A DNA stretch of 64,000 nucleotides from Sphaerochaetaceae bacterium (lineage in GTDB: Bacteria; Spirochaetota; Spirochaetia; Sphaerochaetales; Sphaerochaetaceae): the NCBI GenBank assembly GCA_028532915.1, contig JAQQAI010000023.1:1-64000 (forward strand). Direction: 5' to 3'. Every line of letters starts with the position of its first letter. Positions within the stretch are counted from its first letter, which is position 1. The notes below the pieces were generated by a model. It saw only the letters and a list, made by a program, of their open reading frames with translations. It did no database searches and was not told the DNA's origin. Shown here one piece after another: positions 1 to 8,625 of the stretch. The position numbers and the translations under genes were made by a program.

Positions 1-2057
1 GGTTCATCCTCGGCTCCGTCCGAATTGATCGTGATATATGCAGTTCCGATAGGAGTGGCCTTCCTGTATGTCGTCCCGCGCAGGACCGTCGATCTTACGC
101 GTGAGGTAAGAGGTTCCGGACTGAAGAATTCTTCTTCCTCCTTCTCCTCTTCACTCTTTGCGATCAGAACCTGTGTATCTCTGGACCCGTCGCGATAGGT
201 CGTACCGCCCTTACAGCCCAGATCGTACAGCAGTTCATAGAGAGCCGCCGTCTGCTCAACAGTATATTCTTTGGGAGTGTTACCCGTCTTGGAGATACTT
301 GAATCGACCCATCTCTGAATCGCCGCCTGAACTTTCACATGACCTTCGGGAGACAGATCCATGGCGGAGACGAAATAATCGGGTTTCTCTTCTCCCGGAT
401 GATCTTTCACCCATTCGTCATAGACGCCGACGCGTTCGATATTGGAGCCCATCCGCCCCACTCTCTCCCATTCCCAGAAATAGTAGGGTTCGATGCCTGT
501 GCTTGTCCCGACCATCGTTCCGGTAGTTCCCGTAGGAGCCTGAGTGAGCAACGTGACGTTTCTGATTCCCTTCTCTCTTATGAGATCGCGGATTTCCTGC
601 GGCATCTGCTTCATAAATCCGCTTTCCAGGAACTTTTCGGCATCGTACAGCGGGAACGAGCCTTTCTCTTCCGCGAGAAGAGCACTTTCGGTATATGCCT
701 CTATGCAGATGAACTTGTAGAGCCTGTCGATGAATTCTATCGATTCGGGACTGCCGTAGCCGAGTTTCAGCCTGATAAGCATATCGGCAAGCCCCATCGT
801 TCCCAATCCGATCCTTCTTTCGTTCTGCTGCTGCTTCCTGTTTTCCTCATAGAAATAGGGAGTATCATCGATGACATTATCCAGAAACCGTACAGCATGG
901 CGCACCGTCTTCCCCAGATCATCCCAGAGGACTTCTCCGTCTTTCACGAATCTGGAAAGGTTGACCGACCCCAGATTACAGACACCCCATGGAGGCAACC
1001 CCTGCTCTCCGCACGGATTGGTGCACTGGATACTGCTGTAGTACCACGAGTTGGACATCTTATTGTAACGGTCTACGAAAAATACTCCGGGTTCGGCCGA
1101 AGCCCATGCGCTTTCAATGATGGAATTCCAGATATCTTTCGCCTTATGCTTCTGATAAGGAATGATCTTCTTCCCCATCGACTTCCATTTCTGAATGTCA
1201 CCATCCCATTTCTCATTGTATTCGGGATCCGAAGTATCGGGGAAACAGGTCGTCCAGTCAGCATCACTGCGGACCGCAGCCATGAAATCATCGGTTATCC
1301 CCACACTGATATTGGCATTGACGATCTTATCCATCTCACGTTTACTGGTGATGAAATCAAGAATATCGGGATGCCAGACATTCAGAATGAGCATCAGCGC
1401 TCCACGTCGTGAACCGCCCTGTTCGATCAGTCCGGTCACGAATGAATAGAGAGCACCCCAGGAAACAGAGCCCGAAGAGCGGCCGTTCACCCCTTTCACG
1501 TATGCATGCTTCGGACGCAGTGAAGAGAGGTTCATCCCCACACCGCCGCCGCGGCTCATGATCTCGGTCATCTGACCGAGCGAGGTGATGATCCCTCCTC
1601 TGCTGTCTTTCGGGGAAGGAATAACGTAGCAGTTGAAATAGGTGAGATTCTGGTCGGTACCCGCACCGGTAAGGATTCTTCCTCCGGGAACGAACTTCCA
1701 TTCATTCAGGATCCAGTTGAATTCCTTCTCCCACTGTTTCTGTTTATCTTTCTTCTCCTGAAGACTCATCCCCTTCGCAACCCGTTTGAGCATTTGTGAA
1801 GGTTCGGTCTCGATCGGTTTATCTACATTTTCTCTGGTGGAGTTTACGATCGTGCCATCTTCCAGACGGACCTGCAGTGCATCGTTATCTTCGATGCTGA
1901 TAACGGTCCCGATTTCACGCTGTCCGGTCTTAGGATTACTCACAGCAACGACAAGATCTCCAATTTTGAGTGTATCCTTTTTCCCATCCTTTTGAGCGTA
2001 TCTATCTAAAAAGATCTTACGCCCTAAAGGCGTGAGTGCGTTAGGACCATGTGTCAT
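1..2057 (-). CDS. nrdJ: Class II (adenosylcobalamin-dependent) ribonucleotide reductase, 3' end cut by window
   Basis: Reduces ribonucleotides to deoxyribonucleotides in the cytoplasm, using B12 instead of a stable protein radical, so it works with or without oxygen. I translated the minus strand from ATG 2057; 685 codons are visible and the frame stays open to base 1, so the C-terminus is missing. Family motifs seen are a glycine-rich RGGGVGMNLSSLRP stretch, the NPCGEQ active-site motif with its cysteine, and APTGTTG, in the order usual for NrdJ-type reductases. The N-terminus carries a short beta-rich extension of about 80 residues before the catalytic barrel. The start is supported by AGGAGGGG 5 nt upstream. 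It lies about 175 nt downstream of the M42 peptidase stop but has its own promoter and leader. No nrdR or B12 riboswitch is visible. The family call is firm; the lack of a second subunit gene is only what this window shows. Confidence 0.93.
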   Translation of the reverse strand, partial: MTHGPNALTPLGRKIFLDRYAQKDGKKDTLKIGDLVVAVSNPKTGQREIGTVISIEDNDALQVRLEDGTIVNSTRENVDKPIETEPSQMLKRVAKGMSLQEKKDKQKQWEKEFNWILNEWKFVPGGRILTGAGTDQNLTYFNCYVIPSPKDSRGGIITSLGQMTEIMSRGGGVGMNLSSLRPKHAYVKGVNGRSSGSVSWGALYSFVTGLIEQGGSRRGALMLILNVWHPDILDFITSKREMDKIVNANISVGITDDFMAAVRSDADWTTCFPDTSDPEYNEKWDGDIQKWKSMGKKIIPYQKHKAKDIWNSIIESAWASAEPGVFFVDRYNKMSNSWYYSSIQCTNPCGEQGLPPWGVCNLGSVNLSRFVKDGEVLWDDLGKTVRHAVRFLDNVIDDTPYFYEENRKQQQNERRIGLGTMGLADMLIRLKLGYGSPESIEFIDRLYKFICIEAYTESALLAEEKGSFPLYDAEKFLESGFMKQMPQEIRDLIREKGIRNVTLLTQAPTGTTGTMVGTSTGIEPYYFWEWERVGRMGSNIERVGVYDEWVKDHPGEEKPDYFVSAMDLSPEGHVKVQAAIQRWVDSSISKTGNTPKEYTVEQTAALYELLYDLGCKGGTTYRDGSRDTQVLIAKSEEEKEEEEFFSPEPLTSRVRSTVLRGTTYRKATPIGTAYITINSDGAEDE

Positions 2058-2078
2058 AAAACCCCTCCTGTCAATAAT

Positions 2079-2102
2079 TGACCCGCTGGACCGCGGGTCA
2101 AC
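2079..2102 (-). promoter_or_regulatory. Perfect inverted repeat just upstream of the nrdJ ribosome-binding site
   Basis: Arms of 9 bp (TTGACCCGC and GCGGGTCAA) flank a 6-bp centre. It ends about 20 nt before the nrdJ start codon and straddles the predicted transcription start. It could be an operator or a leader hairpin. It lacks a following T-run, so it is not a clear terminator. Confidence 0.45.
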
Positions 2103-2104
2103 AA

Positions 2105-2133
2105 AGCATACCATATTCAAAGTTCGGGGGCAA
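2105..2133 (-). promoter_or_regulatory. Promoter of nrdJ
   Basis: On the minus strand, -35 TTGCCC (2128-2133) and -10 TATGCT (2105-2110) are separated by 17 bp. Transcription would start near 2098, giving a leader of about 40 nt that contains the hairpin at 2079-2102 only in part. Inferred from consensus matching. Confidence 0.5.
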
Positions 2134-2178
2134 TAGCTTGAGTACAAAAATGTCTATCAGTAGCGTGTTAGAGTCTCA

Positions 2179-2197
2179 ACACCACTATATGTGGTGT
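2179..2197. promoter_or_regulatory. NrdR-box-like palindrome upstream of nrdJ
   Basis: A perfect 19-bp palindrome with arms ACACCAC and GTGGTGT around TATAT. Aligned to the known NrdR box consensus (acaCwAtATaTwGtgt) it matches 13 of 16 positions. NrdR is the general repressor of bacterial nrd genes, which makes the location meaningful. Against it: the palindrome is 46 bp upstream of the predicted -35 box, and the usual second box one to three helical turns away is poor here (2211-2226). Confidence 0.45.
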
Positions 2198-2231
2198 CAT
2201 GTATAAGTTTACATATAAAGTTATATAACTC

Positions 2232-3299
2232 TTAACCTACCGTGATTTTCCTGCTATTTTCACACACAACATACAATAATTCTATCAGATTTCTATAATC
2301 GGAAAGAGAAGAGACTCCGCAGTGAGAATGCGCGTAGCGTACCGGAACACCTACTACGATGCTTTTCACTCCACGATTGGAAAGAGCAATTTTCATCGCA
2401 TCAGTGCCGCCTCCCTTCCTCACGCTCTTCTGAATCGGGATATCATAGTCGCGCGCAACGGAATCTACATACGACAGGATCTCGGGATTTCCGATGTGTG
2501 TCGGATCGAAAATCCTCACATGAGCACCCTTGGAAACACAGGTCTGAGGCCTCTTTGGACCGCGGGGCATATCATCTGCCGGCGCCCCCTCCACAATGAA
2601 AGCGATATCGGCTTTGATGTAGTTGGAGAGTATCGATGCACCGCGTACTCCGACCTCTTCCTGAACGGTGAAAGCGAATTTCACGGTCGCCCCTATCGGA
2701 TAGGATGCAATCTTATGTGCCAGTTCTATCAGCGTCGCGACACCGAGTCTGTCGTCAAAGGCTTTTCCCATGATGATCTCATTGAAAGGTGAATAAACGA
2801 AGGGAGTGAACGCAACGGCGATATTGCCGATCTCTATGTTGAAATCATCCCGGACACTCTGGTCATTCATTGCTCCGATATCTATGAACAGGTCGTCGAT
2901 ATCCGGGACGGAAGGAACCGTACCCGCTTTCAGAAAATGGGGAGAGATCTGTCCGAAGACTCCTCTGACCTTTTCACCTCTGGAATTGACAATATCGACA
3001 GGAGAAGAAGGAAGAGTCAGAGTATTCCATCGCCCGATCATCGAGACTTTCAAAAAGCCTTCCGGAAGAATATCACTCACGATGAATCCCACCTCATCCA
3101 TATGTGCGGCGAACAAGATCGTCAGAGGGTTCGGATCTTTTCCCGGTATAACGGCGACAAGGTTTCCGCCGTTATCTTTCTCTACTGCTACCGAATCAGG
3201 AAGCTGAGACCGGACAATAGAAGCGACATCATCTTCATAGCCGCTTACACCGCCGCATTCGCTCAGATTTCTTATCAGGGAAATTGAAGGTTCTTTCAT
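2232..3299 (-). CDS. M42 family metallo-aminopeptidase
   Basis: A cytoplasmic dinuclear-metal aminopeptidase of 355 residues, normal for family M42 (often mis-annotated as endoglucanase or cellulase). Metal ligands and catalytic residues visible are His66 and Asp68 in AAHMDEVGF, the FDDR aspartate near 182, the catalytic Glu pair at 214-215 in QEEVG, Glu237 in VEGA and a C-terminal histidine in YAHSHCGV. Members release N-terminal residues from peptides and act late in protein turnover. The start is placed by a promoter whose -10 ends 8 nt upstream; no Shine-Dalgarno is seen. The gene lies between gdhA and nrdJ on the same strand but is separated from gdhA by a terminator. Exact substrate preference cannot be told. 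Confidence 0.88.
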   Translation of the reverse strand: MKEPSISLIRNLSECGGVSGYEDDVASIVRSQLPDSVAVEKDNGGNLVAVIPGKDPNPLTILFAAHMDEVGFIVSDILPEGFLKVSMIGRWNTLTLPSSPVDIVNSRGEKVRGVFGQISPHFLKAGTVPSVPDIDDLFIDIGAMNDQSVRDDFNIEIGNIAVAFTPFVYSPFNEIIMGKAFDDRLGVATLIELAHKIASYPIGATVKFAFTVQEEVGVRGASILSNYIKADIAFIVEGAPADDMPRGPKRPQTCVSKGAHVRIFDPTHIGNPEILSYVDSVARDYDIPIQKSVRKGGGTDAMKIALSNRGVKSIVVGVPVRYAHSHCGVSSLSDYRNLIELLYVVCENSRKITVG

Positions 3300-3307
3300 A
3301 TCATCAG

Positions 3308-3336
3308 AGTATATAAACGGGTCACTCCCTACGCAA
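3308..3336 (-). promoter_or_regulatory. Promoter of the M42 peptidase gene, overlapping the gdhA terminator
   Basis: On the minus strand, -35 TTGCGT (3331-3336) and -10 TATACT (3308-3313) with 17-bp spacing; the -10 ends 8 nt before the ATG at 3299. The -35 lies in the loop of the gdhA terminator hairpin. Confidence 0.5.
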
Positions 3337-3348
3337 GAGAGTGACCCG
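3318..3348 (-). terminator. Terminator of gdhA
   Basis: 10-bp perfect stem (3318-3327 pairing with 3339-3348) with an 11-nt loop, 29 nt after the gdhA stop. On the transcript it is followed by UUUAUAU. The short U-tract makes it moderate rather than strong. Confidence 0.6.
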
Positions 3349-3377
3349 CGATTTATATAAATAAATCTCGATAGGAT

Positions 3378-4715
3378 TTAATATCCGAGATCCAGCATCG
3401 CGTCGGCGACCTTCTTGAACCCGGCGATATTCGCACCGCGGACGTAGTTGATATACCCGTCGGATTCTGTACCGTGTTCTATACATGATGAGTGAATGCT
3501 TTTCATGATCGTATGAAGTTTCGCATCGACTTCCTCTTCACTCCAGCTGAGCTTCATCGCATTCTGAGACATCTCGAGTCCTGAAACGGCAACCCCGCCG
3601 GCATTTGCGGCTTTCCCGGGACCGAACGGTATCTTCTGATTCAAAATGAATGTTACGGCGTCTGCAGTACAGCCCATATTCGATGTCTCGACGACGTATT
3701 TGACACCGTTTGCAACTAGAGTCTTCGCATCATCAAGGTTCAGTTCGTTCTGTATCGCACAGGGGAATGCCATATCGACTTTCACTTCCCAGGGTTTCCT
3801 GTTCGGAATAAATTTCGCATTGAACCGCTTCGCATAGGGAGCGACCACATCGTTGTTGCTGTTACGGAGAGCGACCATGTAGGCCCACTTCTCGGGAGTA
3901 TTCACACCTTCCTCGTCAAGGATATACCCGTCGGGACCGCTGATTGTAACAACCTTGGCTCCGAGCATCGATGCCTTCATCGCAGCACCCCATGCCACAT
4001 TACCGAAGCCGCTGATCGCCACCCGCTTTCCTTCGAAAGTGTCGCCGTGGGCCTTCACCATCTCCTCGGCGAAGTACATCGAACCGAAACCTGTCGCTTC
4101 CGGTCTGATCAGAGAACCGCCCCAGGATCGACCTTTACCGGTAAGGACCCCGGTATTCTCCGCCTGAAGCCGTTTGTACTGGCCGTACAGATATCCGATT
4201 TCTCTGGCCCCGACTCCGATATCACCGGCAGGGACGTCCGTATTCGGACCGATATACTTCTGAAGTTCCGTCATGAAAGAACGGCAGAACCGGAGGATCT
4301 CGTTATCGCTCTTTCCGCGGGGATTGAAATCGGAACCACCCTTACCTCCGCCCAGAGGCAGCGTTGTCAGACTGTTTTTGAAAGTCTGTTCGAATCCGAG
4401 GAACTTCAACGAACCCAATGTCACACTCGCATGGAATCTGAGACCGCCCTTATAGGGACCGAGTGCGTTGTTGAACTGAACACGATATCCTCTGTTGACC
4501 TGAACATCACCGTTATCATCTTCCCATTCTACTTTGAAACTGTAGACTCTATCGGGTTCGGTGATCCTCTCGAGGATCTTGGCGTGAACGTATGCAGGAT
4601 TATCATTGACTACATCAATGATCGACTCCACCACTTCCCTGGCGGCCTGAATGAACTCAGGTTCGGCGGGATTCTTTCTTTCCAAATCAGCCATAAACTC
4701 ATCTAAGCGATACAT
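3378..4715 (-). CDS. gdhA: NADP-type glutamate dehydrogenase
   Basis: Interconverts 2-oxoglutarate plus ammonia and glutamate in the cytoplasm, linking nitrogen assimilation to central carbon. 445 residues, typical of the hexameric short-form enzymes. Visible signatures are the substrate-binding lysine region LPLGGGKGGSDFNPRGKS, GPNTDVPAGDIGV, RPEATGFG, and a Rossmann glycine motif SGFGNVAWGA. The start MYRLDEF is chosen because GGAGG lies 6-7 nt upstream; the reading frame stays open 13 codons further, but that longer start has no ribosome-binding site. A promoter lies about 60 nt upstream, and a terminator follows. It is monocistronic. NADP rather than NAD use is assumed from similarity to the NADP-type group. 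Confidence 0.95.
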   Translation of the reverse strand: MYRLDEFMADLERKNPAEPEFIQAAREVVESIIDVVNDNPAYVHAKILERITEPDRVYSFKVEWEDDNGDVQVNRGYRVQFNNALGPYKGGLRFHASVTLGSLKFLGFEQTFKNSLTTLPLGGGKGGSDFNPRGKSDNEILRFCRSFMTELQKYIGPNTDVPAGDIGVGAREIGYLYGQYKRLQAENTGVLTGKGRSWGGSLIRPEATGFGSMYFAEEMVKAHGDTFEGKRVAISGFGNVAWGAAMKASMLGAKVVTISGPDGYILDEEGVNTPEKWAYMVALRNSNNDVVAPYAKRFNAKFIPNRKPWEVKVDMAFPCAIQNELNLDDAKTLVANGVKYVVETSNMGCTADAVTFILNQKIPFGPGKAANAGGVAVSGLEMSQNAMKLSWSEEEVDAKLHTIMKSIHSSCIEHGTESDGYINYVRGANIAGFKKVADAMLDLGY

Positions 4716-4774
4716 AATAACCTCCGATCTAATCGCATCCACGCATTCCATCAACTGGTTCAGGTGGTATGGTC

Positions 4775-4803
4775 ATACTACTTCTCTAAAGTTTCCATGT
4801 CAA
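4775..4803 (-). promoter_or_regulatory. Promoter of gdhA
   Basis: On the minus strand a perfect -35 TTGACA (4798-4803), 17-bp spacer, and -10 TAGTAT (4775-4780). The predicted leader to the ATG at 4715 is about 53 nt and holds the GGAGG. The rest of the 250-bp divergent gap (4804-4930) is very AT-rich. Confidence 0.55.
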
Positions 4804-4965
4804 TCATAAAATAATGATTACTACAAAATTTTTATCATTTTTTTTGCTATACCAAAATTATTTTCATATTTTTTATATATATGATAATTTCAGAAATTAA
4901 GAATAATAAACAAAACTAATTTATCAGTAGTGTACTCCCCTGATAGTGTGCTATCCTGTATATCT

Positions 4966-7941
4966 ATGAGAAGACTATTGAGTAACCGGGACCCGTTCGG
5001 GAATCTGATGCAACTGCATATCTATAAAATGATCCTCATCTGCAGTGACTACGACCAGTTCCTCATTGAAGAGGATGGAAGAGTCGAAGAAGAGCTGTTT
5101 CACGAATATACGCAGCTCGGGCTTTCCACTCCCCCGAAAATAACCTTCGCGAGAACGACCGAAGATGTGTTCTATCTGCTGGAATCGGGAAACTACGATC
5201 TGCTGGTGACAATGCTCGAACTCGGAAAGACAAGCGTCTCCGAACTGGCGCAGAATGTCAAAGAGCAGTACCCGAACCTTCCTATCGTGGCTCTCAGCCC
5301 CTCTCCGGGACACAAAGTGAGTGTCGATCTGAAAAAGAGGAACATTCATGGAATCGATGCGCTCTATTACTGGCAGGGAAATGCCAATATTTTTCTGGCG
5401 ATGGTCAAGATACTCGAAGATAAGATGAACGCGGAGAGGGATGCTCACTCCCCTGCCGAAGTCCCCGTGATCATACTTGTAGAGAATTCGGTACGATTCT
5501 ATTCATCATTCCTTCCGATCTTATATACCGCCATCATCCAGCAGACGAGGATGAGCATGAGTGAAGGACTGAACCCGTGGGCGACAGCACTCAGGATGAG
5601 GGGCCGTCCTAAAATTCTTCTAGCCCGGAATTACGAAGAGGCGATCGGATTATATGAAACATTCAGAAATCATATTCTCGGGATCATCACCGACATTGCC
5701 TTCGACAAAGACGGTGTGAACGACAATGAGGCCGGTTTCAAACTCGCACGGCATATACGGGAGGAAAACAGCGAACTGCCGATCCTTCTTCAGTCGACAA
5801 AGGCCGAATCCGAATATCAGGCAGTACAGGAACACACCTCGTTCATCTGGAAACTGAGCCCGTCTCTGCTCACCGATCTGCGTCAGTATGTATTTCAGAA
5901 TTACGGTTTCGGCCCCTTCATATTCAAGGATGTTCATACCAAACAGGAGATCACCCGGGCGAACAATCTGAGAGAACTGCAGCACACCCTTTCCGAGATC
6001 CCTCTGGAAACCTTCATTCTCCACTCCAACCGCAACGATTTTTCCCGCTGGCTCAAAGCAAGGAGCCTCTATTCTCTCGCAAACGTGTTCCGTCCTTATT
6101 CTGTAAGGGATTACGAGAACCCCGAAGAACTTCGCAGACACCTTGTCCAGATCATCAAAGACTACAGGATCAACCGCGGCAAGGGAAGGATTGCACAATT
6201 CAACAGATACAACTTCGACGAAAGCTCATTCTTCAGCAGAATAGGATCGGGATCGCTCGGAGGAAAAGGAAGGGGTCTTGCTTTCATAGATTATCAGCTG
6301 AGAAACAGCCCGATCATCGAACGGTATTCGTCGATGTATCTGTCAATCCCGCGCACCATCGTCATATCAACGGATCTGTTCACCCAGTTCATGGAGGAGA
6401 ATAATCTGCATGATGTAGTTTCGGCATCCCTTCCCGACGAAACGCTCCGCAGGATCTTCCTGTCAAAGAAACTGCCATCGGAACTCGTCATGGATCTCAA
6501 GGCCATACTGAAAACGATAAGGGTTCCCATAGCAGTACGCTCATCAAGTATGCTGGAGGACTCTCATTACCAGCCGTTCGCGGGGGTCTACGAGACATGC
6601 ATGCTTCCCAACAAAGGAAATGACGATGAGAGGCTGAAAGCCCTGTGCGAGGCAGTCATCTGCGTTTATGCATCCACTTTCTACAATAAAAGCAAAGAGT
6701 ATCTGAGAGCGACAAACCATATGGTTGAGGAAGAGAGGATGGCTGTGATCATCCAGCAGGTCATCGGAAGTGAATTCGGTGATTACTGGTATCCCAATTT
6801 CTCCGGTGTCGCCCGTTCGCTCAACTTCTACCCCGTAGGAAACGAGAAGGCCGAGGATGGAGTGGGTATGCTCTCTTTCGGATTCGGCAAGATGATTGTC
6901 GATAACGGAATCGCCTTCCGGTTCTCTCCCACATACCCGAAACGGAATCTGCAGTTTCTGGGAGGAAAAGAATCAAGCTCACAGGAAACGTTCTACGCCC
7001 TCGATATGCAAAAGCCCTATCATCCTCACGGAAATCCCGAGAATCTGGTAAAACTTCCTCTGAAAGAAGCTGAAAATAACAAAGAATCTCTGAGACATAT
7101 CGCATCCACCTATGACGAAAAGACAGGGAATCTGACAGACCAGATGAGCGCCGAAGGAAGAAAGGTCATCACGTTCAACAGCATCCTCAAATACAACACC
7201 TTCCCCATCGCGGCGATCGTGAAGGATCTGCTTCAGTTCGGAGAGAAGGTGATGAGCACTCCGATAGAGATAGAATTTGCCTGCAATCTGAACAGAGGAG
7301 CCGAGAAGAAACCCGAATTCAGTCTGCTGCAGGTACGTCCCATCGTCTCGGGATCTGAATCGGAGACCCTTGCCATCTCGGAAGAAGAACAGCAGGATGC
7401 GATCGTTCTGTCTCATCATGTCATGGGAAACGGACACAACAACGCTCTGAGGGATATCGTATTTGTCACACCCGATACATTCGATCCTTCCAAGACCGGG
7501 GAGATGACGATGGAGATCGAACTGCTGAATTCCCAGTTCGCTTCACAGGAGAGAGAGTATATTCTTATCGTTGCAGGACGTCTGGGATCAAGCGATCCGT
7601 GGCTCGGAATACCCGTGGTATGGTCTCAGATCTCGCAGGCTGCAGTGATCATCGAAACAAGTCTTCCCGGCTTCCAGGTGGAACCGAGTCAGGGAACCCA
7701 CTTCTTCCAGAATATCACCTCGTTGGGAACTATCTACCTGACAGTGAATCCTACCTATAACGACGGAATCTGTGATTTTGCTGCAATGAAATCTTATCCT
7801 GTGGTCAAACAGACCCGATTTTTCACCCATGTCAGAGTCGGACAGCCGTTCATAGTGAAAGCCGACGGAAGAAGCAGGATCGGAATCATCACCCCGACAT
7901 ACAGTCAATCTGATCAGTCTCTGCCGAGGGAGGCGAAATAA
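4966..7941 (+). CDS. Receiver-like / PEP-pyruvate-binding (ATP-grasp) protein
   Basis: About 991 residues from ATG 4966. Two response-regulator-like segments come first (roughly 30-140 and 165-330; Asp243 in the ITDIAFDKDG stretch resembles a phosphoacceptor). They are followed by a pyruvate phosphate dikinase N-terminal ATP-grasp domain (about 410-820) with IGSGSLGGKGRGLAFID, RSSSMLEDSHYQPFAG and a terminal LLQVRPI. I see no swivelling phosphohistidine domain and no PEP-binding barrel, so it is not a complete PEP synthase. Related proteins of the same layout occur in Bacteroidetes and spirochaetes and are usually annotated only by the domain; the biochemical role is unknown. No Shine-Dalgarno precedes the start; upstream in-frame starts exist from 4930, so the N-terminus is uncertain. 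Its last 28 bp overlap the convergent rluA-type gene. Confidence 0.8.
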   Translation: MRRLLSNRDPFGNLMQLHIYKMILICSDYDQFLIEEDGRVEEELFHEYTQLGLSTPPKITFARTTEDVFYLLESGNYDLLVTMLELGKTSVSELAQNVKEQYPNLPIVALSPSPGHKVSVDLKKRNIHGIDALYYWQGNANIFLAMVKILEDKMNAERDAHSPAEVPVIILVENSVRFYSSFLPILYTAIIQQTRMSMSEGLNPWATALRMRGRPKILLARNYEEAIGLYETFRNHILGIITDIAFDKDGVNDNEAGFKLARHIREENSELPILLQSTKAESEYQAVQEHTSFIWKLSPSLLTDLRQYVFQNYGFGPFIFKDVHTKQEITRANNLRELQHTLSEIPLETFILHSNRNDFSRWLKARSLYSLANVFRPYSVRDYENPEELRRHLVQIIKDYRINRGKGRIAQFNRYNFDESSFFSRIGSGSLGGKGRGLAFIDYQLRNSPIIERYSSMYLSIPRTIVISTDLFTQFMEENNLHDVVSASLPDETLRRIFLSKKLPSELVMDLKAILKTIRVPIAVRSSSMLEDSHYQPFAGVYETCMLPNKGNDDERLKALCEAVICVYASTFYNKSKEYLRATNHMVEEERMAVIIQQVIGSEFGDYWYPNFSGVARSLNFYPVGNEKAEDGVGMLSFGFGKMIVDNGIAFRFSPTYPKRNLQFLGGKESSSQETFYALDMQKPYHPHGNPENLVKLPLKEAENNKESLRHIASTYDEKTGNLTDQMSAEGRKVITFNSILKYNTFPIAAIVKDLLQFGEKVMSTPIEIEFACNLNRGAEKKPEFSLLQVRPIVSGSESETLAISEEEQQDAIVLSHHVMGNGHNNALRDIVFVTPDTFDPSKTGEMTMEIELLNSQFASQEREYILIVAGRLGSSDPWLGIPVVWSQISQAAVIIETSLPGFQVEPSQGTHFFQNITSLGTIYLTVNPTYNDGICDFAAMKSYPVVKQTRFFTHVRVGQPFIVKADGRSRIGIITPTYSQSDQSLPREAK

Positions 7942-8612
7942 TCCCAGATAGCATCTTTGGGAGGAGGAGCAATGATCGAAACTTTCTCCTTCCTGATCGG
8001 ATGTACAAATTCTATCTTCCGGGCGTGCAGATGGATCTTTCCGTCCTTGTTCGTCCTGGCCGCTCCGTATTTGATATCCCCTTTGATATGCGAGTTCATG
8101 GCACTCAGCTGTGCCCGGATCTGATGGTGCCGGCCCGTTAGAAGCTCTATCTCCAGAAGGTAATACGATTTGGAAGCTCCGATAACAGAAAGGTTCATCC
8201 GTGCTTCCTTGCTGTTCTTCCGCGGCTCGGCAGTAGCGTACGACTTGTTCCTTTTCGTGTCACGGGTAATATAATGGACTATGAGCGGATTATCGAACTG
8301 AGGGAGCCTGTCAACTACGGCCCAGTACCATTTCTTCACCAGTTTCTCATCTCTGAATAGAGCGTTCATCCGTACAAGAGCCTTCTCCGTCTTCGTATAG
8401 ACGACGATTCCGCTCGTCGGACGGTCGATCCTGTGAGGAATTCCGAGAAAGACATTCCCGGGTTTATTATATCTTTTTCTAAGATAGTCTTTGACCTTGT
8501 CTGCCAGAGTGATATCTTCAGTGATATCTTTCTGAACAAGTTCCTTGGGTTCTTTATTCACTATGATCAGGTGATTATCCTCAAAAAGGATTCTCGGCCT
8601 AATATTTTCCAT
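7914..8612 (-). CDS. RluA-family RNA pseudouridine synthase
   Basis: Converts specific uridines in rRNA or tRNA to pseudouridine. 232 residues from ATG 8612, chosen because AGGAG lies upstream and the start falls 13 bp after the parC stop; a longer in-frame ORF back to 8678 would overlap parC. The catalytic motif reads HRIDRPTSGIVVYTKT, containing the essential aspartate, and the RxHQIRAQL segment (here GRHHQIRAQLSA) is present. There is no N-terminal S4 domain, so it resembles the short RluA/TruC-like forms. Target site cannot be assigned. It is the last gene of a parE-parC-rlu operon, and its 3' end overlaps the convergent ATP-grasp gene. Confidence 0.88.
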   Translation of the reverse strand: MENIRPRILFEDNHLIIVNKEPKELVQKDITEDITLADKVKDYLRKRYNKPGNVFLGIPHRIDRPTSGIVVYTKTEKALVRMNALFRDEKLVKKWYWAVVDRLPQFDNPLIVHYITRDTKRNKSYATAEPRKNSKEARMNLSVIGASKSYYLLEIELLTGRHHQIRAQLSAMNSHIKGDIKYGAARTNKDGKIHLHARKIEFVHPIRKEKVSIIAPPPKDAIWDYFASLGRD

Positions 8613-8625
8613 CTGACAGCTCCTA

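Noticed and set aside
339-1412. 357-codon plus-strand reading frame
   Set aside because: It is the antisense of nrdJ, whose frame carries full family motifs; no promoter or ribosome-binding site.
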